DNA from: Oceanospirillum maris DSM 6286
GTDB lineage: Bacteria; Pseudomonadota; Gammaproteobacteria; Pseudomonadales; Halomonadaceae
Assembly (NCBI RefSeq): GCF_000422865.1
Contig: NZ_KE383936.1
Coordinates: 158,146 to 222,145 of the forward strand
Reading direction: 5' to 3'
DNA length: 64,000 nt
Position 1 is the stretch's first letter. Every line of letters begins with the position of its first letter. The position numbers were made by a program, and so were the translations under genes. The notes under the pieces were generated by a model, which ran no database searches, was not told where the DNA came from, and saw nothing but the letters and a program-made list of their open reading frames with translations. Below, piece by piece: positions 1 to 14,009 of the stretch.

Positions 1-279
1 GTTGATGGCAATCGTTGCCCAGATCTACCTTGCCCTTCTATGGCGGTGGTTAAAGGTGATGCTCGCCATGCTGCGATTAGTGCCGCTTCAATTCTAGCCA
101 AGGTTTATCGGGATCGACAAATGGCCGAATTGGAACAAGAATACCCCGGTTACGGCTTTGCCCAGCACAAAGGTTATCCGACTAAGCAGCACTTTGCAGC
201 GCTTAAAGCGTTAGGCCCGATACCTGAACATCGCCGCTCTTTTAAGCCTGTACAGCAGAGCTTAGAACTAAAAAATTAA
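1..279 (+). CDS. rnhB: Ribonuclease HII, 3' part only (5' end outside window)
   Basis: This is the C-terminal part of RNase HII, which cleaves the RNA strand of RNA-DNA hybrids and nicks at single ribonucleotides in DNA. The reading frame is open from base 1 and ends with TAA. Visible family blocks are [12 protein letters not shown], then [24 protein letters not shown] and the [16 protein letters not shown] block, all in the expected order; the KGD...AASILAK region carries one of the active-site acidic residues. The upstream catalytic DEVGRG motif lies outside the window. The rnhB-dnaE adjacency is standard in gammaproteobacteria. Confidence 0.95.
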   Translation, partial: VDGNRCPDLPCPSMAVVKGDARHAAISAASILAKVYRDRQMAELEQEYPGYGFAQHKGYPTKQHFAALKALGPIPEHRRSFKPVQQSLELKN

Positions 280-336
280 AGCAAGCCTGTAATAATATCC
301 CTTATCGCTTTGCCTGTTCCTTGATCGAGACGTTTT

Positions 337-3300
337 ATGACCCCCTCTTTTATCCATCTGCGTGTACATACTGAATACTCATTAGTTGATGGTTTAGTAC
401 GTATTAAAAAGCTGCCAGAAAAGCTCGAACAGTTGCAGATGCCTGCCATCGCTATTACTGATGAATCTAACATGTTTGCCTTGGTTAAGTTTTACAAAGC
501 CATGCAAGGGGCCGGCATTAAACCTATCTCTGGAGCAGATGTCTGGCTAGAGAACATCATAGATCCTTCAAAACCATACCGTATGACATTGCTGGCCATG
601 AATAACACCGGCTATCGGAATATGACCGAGCTGGTGTCCCGTGGCTATTTGGAAGGGCAGCACCAAGGGCGTAATATCCTAAAAGAGGCATGGCTTGAAG
701 AGCAGGCCGACGGTTTAATCGCACTGTCTGGGGCTAAAGACGGTGAAGTCGGTCATTTACTGGTGGCAGGTCACTACGCGGCGGCCAAAGATGCGCTACA
801 GAAATGGCAGCAGGTATTTCCAAACCGCTTTTATTTAGAGCTACAGCGCACCTATAGAGCGGACGATGAGCTGTGCGTGCACGAATCCGTTAAGCTTGCG
901 GGTGAGTGTCTGTGCCCTGTTGTTGCAACAAATGATGTGCGTTTTATCGACCGAGAAGACTTCTGGGCTCACGAAACCCGAGTTTGTATTGGCGAGGGCC
1001 GAGCGCTAGATGACCCTCATCGCAACAAAAGTTATTCAGAAGAACAGTATCTAAAATCTCAGGAAGAGATGGCTGAGCTATTTCAGGATATTCCTGAAGC
1101 GTTACAAAATACCGTTGAAATCGCTAAGCGCTGCACGATTGATGTGCAATTGGGTAAATATTTCTTACCGGACTACCCTATTCCAGAGGGTATGACGATG
1201 GATGATTTTTTCCGAAAAATCTCTCATGATGGTCTTACGGAACGCTTAGAGCAGCTATTTGATACCCATGCACCAGATTTCCATGAAACAGAGAAGATTT
1301 ACCGCGAACGATTAGATTTTGAGCTGGAAACGATTATTTCAATGGGGTTCCCCGGCTACTTTTTGATCGTAATGGACTTTATCCAATGGTCAAAAAGTAA
1401 TGGTGTACCGGTTGGGCCGGGTCGTGGTTCCGGTGCGGGTTCTTTAGTGGCTTACGCGCAAAAAATCACCGATCTTGACCCCCTAGAATACGACTTGCTG
1501 TTTGAGCGCTTCTTAAACCCAGAGCGGGTATCCATGCCCGATTTTGATGTCGATTTCTGCATGGATGGCCGTGATCGAGTGATCGATTATGTGGCTGAAA
1601 CCTATGGCCGTGATGCGGTTTCTCAGATTGCGACCTTTGGTACGATGGCCGCAAAAGCGGTCGTGCGAGATGTTGCGCGTGCCCAAGGTAAGCCCTACGG
1701 TTTAGCCGATAAACTGTCTAAGATGATCCCGTTTGAAGTCGGCATGACATTGGCAAAAGCCTATGAGCAAGAAGAGCCGATGAGGGAGTTTCTTGCCAAC
1801 GATGAAGATGCTGGTGAAATTTGGGAGATGGCGCTTAAGCTTGAAGGCACCGTACGAGGAACCGGTAAACACGCCGGCGGCGTGGTTATTTCGCCGACCA
1901 AACTGACCGATTTTTCACCGATCTTCTGTGAAGAGGGCGGCACCAGTTTAGTGGCTCAGTTTGATAAAGATGATGTTGAATCCGCCGGTTTGGTTAAATT
2001 CGATTTCTTAGGCCTTAGAACCCTGACTATTATCGACTGGGCGATTAAGGTTATCCATGAGAAAGCGGGTAATACCGATTTCGATATTGTTGATATCCCC
2101 TTAGAAGATAAAGCAACCTTTGACCTGTTGCAGCAAGGTGAAACAACCGCCGTATTCCAGCTGGAATCTCGGGGTATGAAAGACTTAATTAAGCGGCTAC
2201 GCCCCAGCTGTTTTGAAGATATTATCGCCTTGGTGGCGCTGTTTCGCCCAGGCCCTCTACAGTCGGGCATGGTTGATGACTTTATCAAGCGTAAGCATAA
2301 TGAAGAGCCGGTTTCTTATCCGCACCCGAATTATAATCACGATAGCCTGATACCGGTATTGAAGCCAACCTACGGCATTATTCTGTATCAAGAACAGGTG
2401 ATGCAGATTGCGCAGGTTATGGCCGGTTATACGCTGGGTGGCGCAGATATGCTGCGACGGGCCATGGGTAAGAAGAAACCGGAAGAGATGGCCAAGCAGC
2501 GGGCTGTCTTCCTAGATGGTTGTAAAGGTAAGGGTATTGATGCCGATCTTGCAGGTAACATCTTTGATCTGGTAGAAAAGTTTGCGGGTTACGGCTTTAA
2601 CAAGTCCCACTCTGCAGCTTATGCGTTAGTCTCTTATCAAACGGCATATTTGAAGCGGCATTACCCTGAAGCCTTTATGGCGGCAGTACTGTCCACGGAG
2701 ATGCAAAATACGGATAAAGTGGTCACGCTGGTAGAAGAATGCCGTCATATGAAGCTGCCGCTGACGCCGCCAGATGTTAACGCCGGTGATTTTAAGTTTA
2801 CCGTTAATGCTGATAACGAAATTGTCTATGGCCTAGGGGCTATTAAAGGTGTTGGTGAAGGGCCGATTGATTCTATTGTTGCCGCGAGAACAAGCGGTGG
2901 CCCCTTTGTAGATCTATTTGATTTTTGCGCCAGAACAGATTCCCGTAAACTGAATAAGCGCACGGTGGAAGCACTTATCCGTAGTGGCGCTTTTGACAAA
3001 ATTGGCCCGAATCGCGCGGTGATGCTCGCTAGCTTAGAAGATGCGTTTAAAGCGGCAGAACAGAGCAGTATCAACGAAAATATCGGCATGATGGATATGT
3101 TCGGAGAGATAGAGGCTGAGGAACAAGGCGATCCCTATGATGAGCATCGACAGGTGCGTCAGTGGACAGATAAAGAGCGGCTAAAAGGTGAGAAAGATAC
3201 ACTAGGCATCTATTTAACTGGCCATCCCTTTGATGAATATGAAGCGGAAGTACGCCGTTTTGCCCGAATGCGATTAAGTGACCTACAGGCCGGACGAGAG

Positions 3301-3822
3301 ACACAAAAGTTAGCTGGGTTGATTATTGATATCCGTACCATGAAGAGTAAACGCGGGGATACCATCGCCTTTATTACCCTTGATGATCGCTCAGGGCGTA
3401 CCGAGGTATCAGTCTTTGGTGAGCTATTTGAAGCCCATCGAACAGAGTTGCAAAAAGATCAACTAGTGATTATTGAGGGCGATGTCAGCTTTGATGATTA
3501 CTCTGCCAGTCTTCGTGTTCGAGCTAAAAGTGTTACTAGCTTATTAGCGGCCCGTGTGCGCTACAGTCATAGTTTACAGCTTATATGGTCACAAAAAGAA
3601 GTTGGTAAGAAGCACCTCAGTTTACTCGAAACTAAATTACAGCCCTTTACCGTATCTCAGCCTGACGAAGGTGTTGGCGTTGAAGTTTTTTATCAGCGTA
3701 ACGATGTAGCCGGTAAAGTCCGGTTGTCAGATCAGTGGCGGGTAGTCCCCAGCGATGAGTTGATTTATAGTTTATACGACGGTTTTGGGCTGAAAAACGT
3801 ACGTTTATCCTATGGTGACTAG
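337..3822 (+). CDS. dnaE: DNA polymerase III alpha subunit
   Basis: Catalytic subunit of the replicative DNA polymerase III holoenzyme. The 1161-residue length matches the family. The N-terminal PHP domain begins with FIHLRVHTEYSLVDG. The palm domain has the catalytic aspartates in PDFDVDFCMDGRD (about residues 400-410) and a further one in the KFDFLGLRTL block (about 554). Finger, helix-hairpin-helix (GAIKGVGEG), and OB-fold (AGLIIDIRTMKSKRGD, near residue 995) segments follow. The ATG at 337 gives the normal start MTPSFIHLRVH; no strong ribosome site is visible. It lies 57 bases after rnhB and 254 bases before accA. Confidence 0.98.
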   Translation: MTPSFIHLRVHTEYSLVDGLVRIKKLPEKLEQLQMPAIAITDESNMFALVKFYKAMQGAGIKPISGADVWLENIIDPSKPYRMTLLAMNNTGYRNMTELVSRGYLEGQHQGRNILKEAWLEEQADGLIALSGAKDGEVGHLLVAGHYAAAKDALQKWQQVFPNRFYLELQRTYRADDELCVHESVKLAGECLCPVVATNDVRFIDREDFWAHETRVCIGEGRALDDPHRNKSYSEEQYLKSQEEMAELFQDIPEALQNTVEIAKRCTIDVQLGKYFLPDYPIPEGMTMDDFFRKISHDGLTERLEQLFDTHAPDFHETEKIYRERLDFELETIISMGFPGYFLIVMDFIQWSKSNGVPVGPGRGSGAGSLVAYAQKITDLDPLEYDLLFERFLNPERVSMPDFDVDFCMDGRDRVIDYVAETYGRDAVSQIATFGTMAAKAVVRDVARAQGKPYGLADKLSKMIPFEVGMTLAKAYEQEEPMREFLANDEDAGEIWEMALKLEGTVRGTGKHAGGVVISPTKLTDFSPIFCEEGGTSLVAQFDKDDVESAGLVKFDFLGLRTLTIIDWAIKVIHEKAGNTDFDIVDIPLEDKATFDLLQQGETTAVFQLESRGMKDLIKRLRPSCFEDIIALVALFRPGPLQSGMVDDFIKRKHNEEPVSYPHPNYNHDSLIPVLKPTYGIILYQEQVMQIAQVMAGYTLGGADMLRRAMGKKKPEEMAKQRAVFLDGCKGKGIDADLAGNIFDLVEKFAGYGFNKSHSAAYALVSYQTAYLKRHYPEAFMAAVLSTEMQNTDKVVTLVEECRHMKLPLTPPDVNAGDFKFTVNADNEIVYGLGAIKGVGEGPIDSIVAARTSGGPFVDLFDFCARTDSRKLNKRTVEALIRSGAFDKIGPNRAVMLASLEDAFKAAEQSSINENIGMMDMFGEIEAEEQGDPYDEHRQVRQWTDKERLKGEKDTLGIYLTGHPFDEYEAEVRRFARMRLSDLQAGRETQKLAGLIIDIRTMKSKRGDTIAFITLDDRSGRTEVSVFGELFEAHRTELQKDQLVIIEGDVSFDDYSASLRVRAKSVTSLLAARVRYSHSLQLIWSQKEVGKKHLSLLETKLQPFTVSQPDEGVGVEVFYQRNDVAGKVRLSDQWRVVPSDELIYSLYDGFGLKNVRLSYGD

Positions 3823-3841
3823 GTCATCTGTGGTCTCTGTA

Positions 3842-3887
3842 AATGCTTTAGCATTCGGCAAAGGTTTTTTTTAAGCGGCCTTTGCCG
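3842..3887 (+). terminator. Paired hairpins after dnaE
   Basis: Two adjacent inverted repeats follow the dnaE stop: AATGC-ttta-GCATT (3842-3855), then CGGCAAAGG ... CCTTTGCCG (3856-3864 with 3879-3887) whose loop contains a run of eight T. There is no T-run after the second arm, so it is not a textbook intrinsic terminator; it may end or stabilise the dnaE transcript. Confidence 0.4.
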
Positions 3888-4076
3888 TAATATTATCGGT
3901 TCTGAAAATAGCTCAATTGAGACTAAAATACCCCAAGCAGACGTAAGCTCGATACGTCGGCAATGGTGGATGGATATTTCCATTGTTTGGGATAGAACAA
4001 AATACTTATTCACAGGCGCTTTTATGCGACTGTGTGCTTTTAATCGTAAGCATAGAACTTTTAATAGCGTGGACCT

Positions 4077-5048
4077 ATGAATCCCAACTATCTGGACTTT
4101 GAACAGCCTATCGCAGAGCTGGAAGCAAAAATTGACGAACTACGACTGGTTGGCAATGACAACGAGCTAAATATTTCTGATGAAATTAGCCGTTTGCAGG
4201 CAAAGAGCCTGAAGCTGATGGAGGATATTTTTTCTAATCTGACACCCGCTCAGGTTGTTCAGCTATCCCGTCATCCTCAGCGCCCTCATACGCTAGATTA
4301 TATTGACCAGATATTTACTGATTTTGATGAGCTGCACGGTGATCGTAATTTCTCTGATGATGCTGCTCTAATTGGTGGTATTGCTCGTCTAGATGATAAG
4401 CCTGTCATGATTGTTGGGCACCAAAAAGGTCGCTCGGTTAAAGAGAAAGTGCGCCGCAACTTTGGTATGCCGCGTCCTGAAGGGTATCGTAAAGCGTGCC
4501 GTCTTATGGAGATGGCCGAGCGTTTCAAAATGCCGATTCTGACCTTTATCGACACCCCAGGGGCTTATCCTGGTATTGATGCGGAAGAGCGCGGCCAAAG
4601 CGAAGCTATCGCGTATAACTTAGCCGTGATGTCCCGTTTGAAAACCCCGATCATCTCCACGGTTATTGGTGAAGGTGGCTCTGGTGGTGCTTTAGCAATT
4701 GGCGTATGTGATGAGTTGATTATGCTACAAAACTCCATCTATTCGGTTATTTCTCCAGAAGGCTGTGCGTCTATTCTATGGAAAAGTGCCGAGCGTGCTA
4801 GCGATGCCGCAGAAGCGATGGGTGTAACCGCTGCCCGTTTGCACCACCTGGGATTGGTTGATCGCTTGATCGATGAACCTTTAGGGGGCGCACACCGCAA
4901 CCCTGCCAAGGTAGCAACGGATCTTAAAGTTCAGTTGCTGGAAACCCTTGATCGTATGAACGGTATGGATGCAGAACAGTTGGTTGAACGTCGCTATGAG
5001 CGTTTAATGTCTTACTATGCCGGTAATCCTGATCTTGGTAACTGGTAA
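4077..5048 (+). CDS. accA: Acetyl-CoA carboxylase, carboxyltransferase subunit alpha
   Basis: With AccD this subunit transfers the carboxyl group from carboxybiotin to acetyl-CoA, forming malonyl-CoA for fatty acid synthesis. Length (323 aa) and the whole sequence fit AccA: the start [16 protein letters not shown], then [59 protein letters not shown] and the oxyanion-hole block [13 protein letters not shown]. The start has only a weak upstream GGA. The stop codon sits inside a 7-base tandem repeat (GGTAACT, 5037-5055), and a strong terminator follows. Confidence 0.97.
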   Translation: MNPNYLDFEQPIAELEAKIDELRLVGNDNELNISDEISRLQAKSLKLMEDIFSNLTPAQVVQLSRHPQRPHTLDYIDQIFTDFDELHGDRNFSDDAALIGGIARLDDKPVMIVGHQKGRSVKEKVRRNFGMPRPEGYRKACRLMEMAERFKMPILTFIDTPGAYPGIDAEERGQSEAIAYNLAVMSRLKTPIISTVIGEGGSGGALAIGVCDELIMLQNSIYSVISPEGCASILWKSAERASDAAEAMGVTAARLHHLGLVDRLIDEPLGGAHRNPAKVATDLKVQLLETLDRMNGMDAEQLVERRYERLMSYYAGNPDLGNW

Positions 5049-5070
5049 CTGGTAAGCAATTCAGTGTTTT

Positions 5071-5109
5071 AAAATAACCCCGATAAGATTCTCTTGTCGG
5101 GGTTATTTT
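5071..5109 (+). terminator. Intrinsic terminator after accA
   Basis: A very strong hairpin: left arm 5071-5088 and right arm 5092-5109 form about 18 pairs including one G-U, with a TTC loop (5089-5091), ending in TTATTTTTTT. It would separate accA from tilS, which needs its own promoter or readthrough. Confidence 0.9.
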
Positions 5110-5132
5110 TTTGTTCTCTAGGGAAACCCGCC

Positions 5133-6716
5133 ATGTCTCACTTTGATGCTTTTCTCTCTGACTTTAGCCAGAAAATAAAGCTTTTACCTTCGCATAATCA
5201 GCTATGGCTTGCTTTAAGCGGTGGTTTAGATTCCGTGGTACTGCTGGATCTTGCGGTACGTTATTGTCGGCGGCAGGGCAAAGGTTTGAAGGTGCTGCAT
5301 GTGCATCATGGTTTAAGTCCCAATGCCGATGCTTGGGCGGATCACTGCCGCCAGCTATGCTTAGGCTATTCTGTTAAACCAATTGAAGGTCAATCTCAAG
5401 GGATATCCCAAGGAATAGAGATAGAATGCTTGATTGAGCGTGTCACTTTGTCTGCTGGCAATCTGGAAGAGCAAGCGCGCATGGCTCGTTATCAGGTTTT
5501 TGAGCGGTATTTAGCCGCTGATGATCTGTTATTAATGGCGCATCATGGTGATGATCAGCTAGAAACACAGTTGCTTAGGTTGATGCGTGGTGCCGGTAGT
5601 CAAGGTTTATCAGGTATGCCCCAGCACCGACGATTAGGGCTGGGGTGGCTTTATCGGCCTTTACTCAATATTGGGCGAGCAAGCCTTGAAGCCTATGGGC
5701 AGCAGCAAAAATTAGTGTGGATTGAAGATGAGTCCAACCATTCGGAGCAATTTAATCGCAACTATCTTCGCCACCAAGTTGTACCGCTGCTTAAAGACCG
5801 TTGGCCCAATGTTATTCAGGTTGCCGGTAGAAGTGCAAAAGCATTGGCGGATAGCGCAGAGTTGAATCAAGACTTGGCAGAGATGGATTTGGCACAGCTT
5901 TTAGTCTCGGAACAGGTGATGCGTTGTTCAGGATTACAAGCGCTGAAGCGTATTCGGCAGGCGAATGTCCTGCGTTTTTGGCTCGCTAAAAATGGCATTG
6001 CAGCGCCAGAGTACAGTCATATCGACGTGATTTTAGATGAGCTTCTACAGGCCAAAATTGATGCGCAACCTTGTTTTGTACGGCCTGAGTTTGAATTGCG
6101 CCGTTATCGCGATGAACTGCACTTAATAATGGCGAACCAAAGGCCGGGCGGTCATCAATCTAGACGCCAATCCAGCCGTCAACCGCAGGCTGATACGTTA
6201 GGCTCAGATAAGCTGAATGTAGAAACCTTGTTCTCCAAGGCAAGGCTTTGCTTAGATGGTGTGACATTTGAGTTTGAAAAAAAAGAGCCGCTAAAAAAAG
6301 AACGACTAGAAGAAACCGCTCCAACAAATAGCGAAGGGCTTATTTTACCGGATCACGGCTATTTCTATCTTAAAGCCCGAGCCGGTGGGGAGAGTATTCG
6401 CCTCGCCAAGCGTGGACGTAAAACATTAAAGAGTCTTCTACAGGAAGCAGGTGTACCGGCTTGGCTGCGGGATCAGGTACGACTTTTTTATTGGCAGGAA
6501 TCAAGCAGCTCTTTATTCTGTTCACACGAGCCAGTCTTGTTCCAACCTGTCTGTATCGGTATTTGGTCGCCTGCGCCTCAAGCCCGTTATCAGAACGAGG
6601 CAGAGGGTCTTTTTTGGTGGGATGCCTCGTGGCTCGCCCCTGATCTATCAAAAGAACTAAAAGAACCAAAAGAGTGGGTTAAGGTGAGAAAGGTTAAGTC
6701 GTTAAGTAAAGGTTAA
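5133..6716 (+). CDS. tilS: tRNA(Ile)-lysidine synthase
   Basis: Modifies the wobble cytidine of the tRNA-Ile CAU anticodon to lysidine with ATP and lysine, switching identity from Met to Ile. The N-type ATP pyrophosphatase P-loop SGGLDS lies near residue 30 (LWLALSGGLDSVVLLDLA), followed by LHVHHGLSPNAD, AHHGDDQLETQLLRL and the RNYLRHQVVPLL block. The C-terminal domain ends with RGRKTLKSLLQEAGVPAWLRD. I chose ATG 5133 because a longer reading from TTG 5094 starts inside the accA terminator. At 527 aa it is longer than the usual 430 or so: about 40 low-complexity Gln/Arg/Ser residues separate the middle and C-terminal domains. Its 3' end carries an 11-base repeat around the stop codon. Confidence 0.95.
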   Translation: MSHFDAFLSDFSQKIKLLPSHNQLWLALSGGLDSVVLLDLAVRYCRRQGKGLKVLHVHHGLSPNADAWADHCRQLCLGYSVKPIEGQSQGISQGIEIECLIERVTLSAGNLEEQARMARYQVFERYLAADDLLLMAHHGDDQLETQLLRLMRGAGSQGLSGMPQHRRLGLGWLYRPLLNIGRASLEAYGQQQKLVWIEDESNHSEQFNRNYLRHQVVPLLKDRWPNVIQVAGRSAKALADSAELNQDLAEMDLAQLLVSEQVMRCSGLQALKRIRQANVLRFWLAKNGIAAPEYSHIDVILDELLQAKIDAQPCFVRPEFELRRYRDELHLIMANQRPGGHQSRRQSSRQPQADTLGSDKLNVETLFSKARLCLDGVTFEFEKKEPLKKERLEETAPTNSEGLILPDHGYFYLKARAGGESIRLAKRGRKTLKSLLQEAGVPAWLRDQVRLFYWQESSSSLFCSHEPVLFQPVCIGIWSPAPQARYQNEAEGLFWWDASWLAPDLSKELKEPKEWVKVRKVKSLSKG

Positions 6717-6861
6717 GTAAAAATAGCGCGCTTTTTCTCAGGGAATTAGCCTCTAGCGAATTGTGATAACAAGGGGCTTCTGGTATCCTGCACTCCCATC
6801 TATTTTAGTACCTTAAGGTCTGTGTATTTTTGCTACCTTTAGGTCTTGTATATTAAATTAG

Positions 6862-8544
<1,683 letters not shown>

Positions 8545-8558
8545 GCGTCACCGTTTGC

Positions 8559-8590
8559 CAAAAGCCCTTTTTAATAAGGGCTTTTGTATT
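8559..8590 (+). terminator. Intrinsic terminator after pyrG
   Basis: Perfect 11-base inverted repeat CAAAAGCCCTT / AAGGGCTTTTG (8559-8569, 8576-8586) followed by TATTTTA. Confidence 0.8.
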
Positions 8591-8622
8591 TTAGCTTATT
8601 GATCCTGCTTACTTGCCATTAA

Positions 8623-10937
<2,315 letters not shown>

Positions 10938-10968
10938 TCTACTTTGATTAGCGCTCTGATCTGACTCT

Positions 10969-10999
10969 AAAAAAGGGGAGCCTACGGTTCCCCTTTTTT
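10969..10999 (+). terminator. Intrinsic terminator after eno
   Basis: A-rich left arm with GGGGAGCC pairs with GGTTCCCC plus T6 (10969-10982 with 10986-10999, loop TAC, one G-U pair). A classic rho-independent form. Confidence 0.88.
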
Positions 11000-11104
11000 G
11001 TCTGTGCTTTTTCACTCATAATGCCTGTTTTCTCAGAAGCCTGCGTGCGCCAATCCGCCCTAGCAGATTTAGACAGATAACTCTTCGGGACGCTGATCGA
11101 AATC

Positions 11105-11467
11105 ATGTTTCGTTTTCTTAATTTGATTCTTGTGATTCTTATTTTTCTGCTACAGATTCGTCTTTGGTGGGGTGAAAACAGCTTGCCGGAAACATGGCAG
11201 CTGGAACACCGTATTGACGTTCGTGAAACTGAAAGCGCAAGGCTTGCCTCCCGCAATAAAGCTTTGGCCGCAGAGGTTGCTGACTTAAGAAGTGGTCTTG
11301 ATGCGATTGAAGAGCGGGCCCGCTATGAACTGGGAATGGTTCGAGCCAATGAAACCTTCTTCTTGTTAGTCGATAAAGATGATAAAAGAAAATTTACAGG
11401 ATCTGGGGAAGATACCCATATTCTAGAAACACCGGCAGATGCTGATGCTGAAGAGGTGTCACCGTGA
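11105..11467 (+). CDS. ftsB: Cell division protein FtsB
   Basis: Bitopic inner-membrane divisome protein that forms a coiled-coil complex with FtsL and FtsQ to activate septal peptidoglycan synthesis. At 120 aa it has a short cytoplasmic start, one membrane helix (LNLILVILIFLLQIRLWW, about residues 5-22), a coiled coil (LASRNKALAAEVADLRSG) and the family signature AIEERARYELGMVRANETFF. The C-terminal tail is acidic and slightly longer than in E. coli. It overlaps ispD by four bases (GTGA), so the two are translationally coupled, the usual order. Confidence 0.95.
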   Translation: MFRFLNLILVILIFLLQIRLWWGENSLPETWQLEHRIDVRETESARLASRNKALAAEVADLRSGLDAIEERARYELGMVRANETFFLLVDKDDKRKFTGSGEDTHILETPADADAEEVSP

Positions 11468-12246
11468 GTAGGTTTTCTAAAACGGGGCCAGAGGCAGAAT
11501 TAAAAGCAGAGCCAAAAATTTGGCTGATTATTCCTGCCGCAGGTATTGGCTCTCGTATGCAGGCGGATCGACCTAAACAGTATCTTCCCCTTGCAGGCCG
11601 TCCAATCATTGAGCACACCCTAGAACGCCTCTCAAGGGTGTTACCCGACGCAGAATATATTATTTGCCTTAATCCTGATGACCCCTACTGGCCTGAGATA
11701 CAACATCCTAAAGGTATAACACTACGGCAGGTTGATGGCGGCAAAGAACGAGCTAATTCCGTACTTAACGGATTAAAGTCGATCGCTGATGAGGCTCATG
11801 TGGATGACTGGGTTCTGGTACATGATGTAGCGCGCCCCTGTGTGCGAGCATCTGATATTACCAAACTGCTGACTGAGTTAGCGGCTGATCCTGTGGGAGG
11901 GATTTTGGCTTTGCGGGTTTCAGATACAATGAAGCGTTCTAATGATCTATCAACGGATAACACTAGCCGAATTTGTGCAACGGTAGACCGCACGGGGCTT
12001 TGGCAGGCGCTTACCCCGCAGATGTTCCGTTTTGAACGCTTATTCACCGCCTTAGAGCAGGCTTTGTTGGCTAAGGTGAGTATTACTGATGAAGCTTCTG
12101 CCCTTGAATGGGCGGGTTATCAGCCTCGCTTAGTTTCCGGCTGTCGAGATAATATTAAAGTAACTCATCCTGATGATTTAGCCTTTGCCGAGCTGTTTTT
12201 AAACGCACAGGTTTTAATAACACCTTCCCTGCAAGAAAAGGAATAA
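11464..12246 (+). CDS. ispD: 2-C-methyl-D-erythritol 4-phosphate cytidylyltransferase
   Basis: Third step of the MEP isoprenoid pathway: joins MEP and CTP to give CDP-ME. The nucleotidyltransferase signature IIPAAGIGSRMQADRPKQYL is near the N-terminus, followed by GGKERANSVLNGL, VLVHDVARPCV and ITDEASALEWAG. The GTG start at 11464 overlaps the ftsB stop. The protein (260 aa) has about 18 residues ahead of the usual start, so translation may also begin at a later codon. ispF follows after three bases. Confidence 0.96.
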   Translation: MSRFSKTGPEAELKAEPKIWLIIPAAGIGSRMQADRPKQYLPLAGRPIIEHTLERLSRVLPDAEYIICLNPDDPYWPEIQHPKGITLRQVDGGKERANSVLNGLKSIADEAHVDDWVLVHDVARPCVRASDITKLLTELAADPVGGILALRVSDTMKRSNDLSTDNTSRICATVDRTGLWQALTPQMFRFERLFTALEQALLAKVSITDEASALEWAGYQPRLVSGCRDNIKVTHPDDLAFAELFLNAQVLITPSLQEKE

Positions 12247-12249
12247 TTG

Positions 12250-12726
12250 ATGCGTATTGGTCATGGTTTTGATGTGCATAAATTTGGCCCCGGTGATCAT
12301 ATTGTACTGGGTGGCGTGACAATCGATTATAAGCAAGGATTGCTGGCGCACTCTGATGGAGATGTGCTGATTCATGCTCTGTGTGATGCGCTCTTAGGTG
12401 CGGCGGGTTTAGGTGATATTGGTCGACACTTTCCTGATACCGATCCTGATTTTGAAGGCGTAGATAGCCGTGTTTTATTGCGCCATGTTGTGGCTCTGCT
12501 AAAAGAGCAAGGCTGGATGATTGGGAATGTTGATAGCACTTTAGTGGCGCAAGCACCTAAAATGGCTCCACATATTGATGCTATGTGTCAGAACATCGCC
12601 GAGGATCTACAGATTGAGCGCCACGCCGTTAATGTCAAAGCAACAACGACGGAGAAGCTTGGTTTTACCGGACGAAAAGAGGGTATTGCTGCCCATGCGG
12701 TGGTATTACTGCTCGCCCTTAGCTAG
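12250..12726 (+). CDS. ispF: 2-C-methyl-D-erythritol 2,4-cyclodiphosphate synthase
   Basis: Converts CDP-ME 2-phosphate to the cyclodiphosphate MEcPP in the MEP pathway. The 158-residue protein begins [13 protein letters not shown], with the zinc ligands Asp and His in GFDVH; then [30 protein letters not shown] and [17 protein letters not shown] 12250 is preferred over the adjacent TTG 12247. It follows ispD almost directly in one operon. Confidence 0.97.
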   Translation: MRIGHGFDVHKFGPGDHIVLGGVTIDYKQGLLAHSDGDVLIHALCDALLGAAGLGDIGRHFPDTDPDFEGVDSRVLLRHVVALLKEQGWMIGNVDSTLVAQAPKMAPHIDAMCQNIAEDLQIERHAVNVKATTTEKLGFTGRKEGIAAHAVVLLLALS

Positions 12727-12791
12727 TTTTTAACAATTTTACCCATTTGATAACCCTGTGGTGTATTTGCCCACGATACTGGATACCTTTA

Positions 12792-13976
12792 ATGTCTGAG
12801 CCAACGCCTCCATCTGCTTTTGAATCTATTTCTCAACCGGTTTCTCAGTCTGCTTCACTGCCTGTTTCTGAGCCTAGGCCCCTGAGCCCGCTCCAAGAGC
12901 AAGATGATCTGGTTTGTCCATTATCGCTAGAGTTCCCTTATGCTTGGGGTGGCCCTGTTGGTCATGCGCAGCTACGTGCAGAGCCTGAGGACTTTCAGGT
13001 TGAAGAAATCTTAGGCTTTGAGCCAGAAGGTGAAGGTGAGCACCATTTTCTTTGGATTCGTAAGCGCGGTAACAATACCGATTGGGTTGCTCGCCAATTA
13101 GCCCGCTTTGCTCAAGTGGGCTTTAATGCAGTCTCTTATTCCGGTATGAAAGATCGCCATGCGGTGACGTTGCAATGGTTTAGCGTGCATATCCCTGGAC
13201 TGGATTCACCGGACTGGTCTGCCTTTTGTATTGAGGGTGTGGAGATTTTAAAAGCGATCCGCCATCGTAAGAAGCTAAAGCGTGGGGTTCATCGGGCGAA
13301 TAAGTTTGCCATTCGTTTGAGAAATTTTGAAGGTGATCAGCTTGCCATCGAAAGCCTGTTAGATCGCATCGCAACCCAAGGCGTGCCGAACTATTTTGGG
13401 GAGCAACGCTTTGGGCGCAAGGGGAATAACCTGAGCAAAGCGGTGGCTCGGGTTGAGGCAGGAGAGAGTCTTAAACTCAGTAAGCGGGATAAAGATGGCC
13501 GTGCCATGATGCTGTCGGCACTACGTAGCTGGTTGTTTAATCGCCTGCTAGCAGAGCGCATTGAACAAGGTAATTGGCAGGCTTGGTTGGAGGGCGATGT
13601 AGCGACTTTCTCTGGCAGTCGTAGTCAGTTTTCGATTGAGCTAGGGGATGATGATGTTCAGCGCCGTTTGGAAGAAGGCATTATTCATCCAACAGGCCCT
13701 CTATGGGGAGCGGGTGAGCCGAAGGTAACAGGTACAGCCCGAGCCTTAGAAGCTGAAGTAGCCAGTCGCTATCCTGAGTTAATCACAGGTATTGAAAGTG
13801 CGGGTCTTAACCCAGAGCGTCGCGCTTTACGACTAATACCGGAGCACCTGCATTGGGACTGGAATCAAGGCGATTTGGTGCTTTCTTTTATGTTACCTGT
13901 TGGTACTTTTGCCACCTCGGTGCTGCGTGAAGCCGTTGAGTGGAATAGCAGTTTTACTGAAGCAGAAGACCGCTAG
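12792..13976 (+). CDS. truD: tRNA pseudouridine(13) synthase
   Basis: Isomerises uridine 13 of tRNA-Glu. The TruD family blocks are visible: AEPEDFQVEEILGFEPEGEGEH, KRGNNTDWVARQLA, the catalytic motif SGMKDRHAVTLQWFS (Asp in KDR), and GVPNYFGEQRFGRKGNN. Between them lies the TRUD insertion domain. ATG 12792 gives 394 aa. The first 50 residues are a Ser/Pro/Gln-rich low-complexity segment not typical of the family, so an internal start is possible, though no better one is obvious. Next in line are surE and pcm. Confidence 0.94.
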   Translation: MSEPTPPSAFESISQPVSQSASLPVSEPRPLSPLQEQDDLVCPLSLEFPYAWGGPVGHAQLRAEPEDFQVEEILGFEPEGEGEHHFLWIRKRGNNTDWVARQLARFAQVGFNAVSYSGMKDRHAVTLQWFSVHIPGLDSPDWSAFCIEGVEILKAIRHRKKLKRGVHRANKFAIRLRNFEGDQLAIESLLDRIATQGVPNYFGEQRFGRKGNNLSKAVARVEAGESLKLSKRDKDGRAMMLSALRSWLFNRLLAERIEQGNWQAWLEGDVATFSGSRSQFSIELGDDDVQRRLEEGIIHPTGPLWGAGEPKVTGTARALEAEVASRYPELITGIESAGLNPERRALRLIPEHLHWDWNQGDLVLSFMLPVGTFATSVLREAVEWNSSFTEAEDR

Positions 13977-14009
13977 GCTTATGGCAATGATGAGAACGAG
14001 ATTTGAAAA

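Noticed and set aside
5094..5132. Longer N-terminus for tilS
   Set aside because: The TTG start lies within the right arm of the accA terminator, and the added residues are not conserved.
12155..12556. Minus-strand reading frame over ispD/ispF
   Set aside because: Antisense shadow rich in His and Gln, with no family features.
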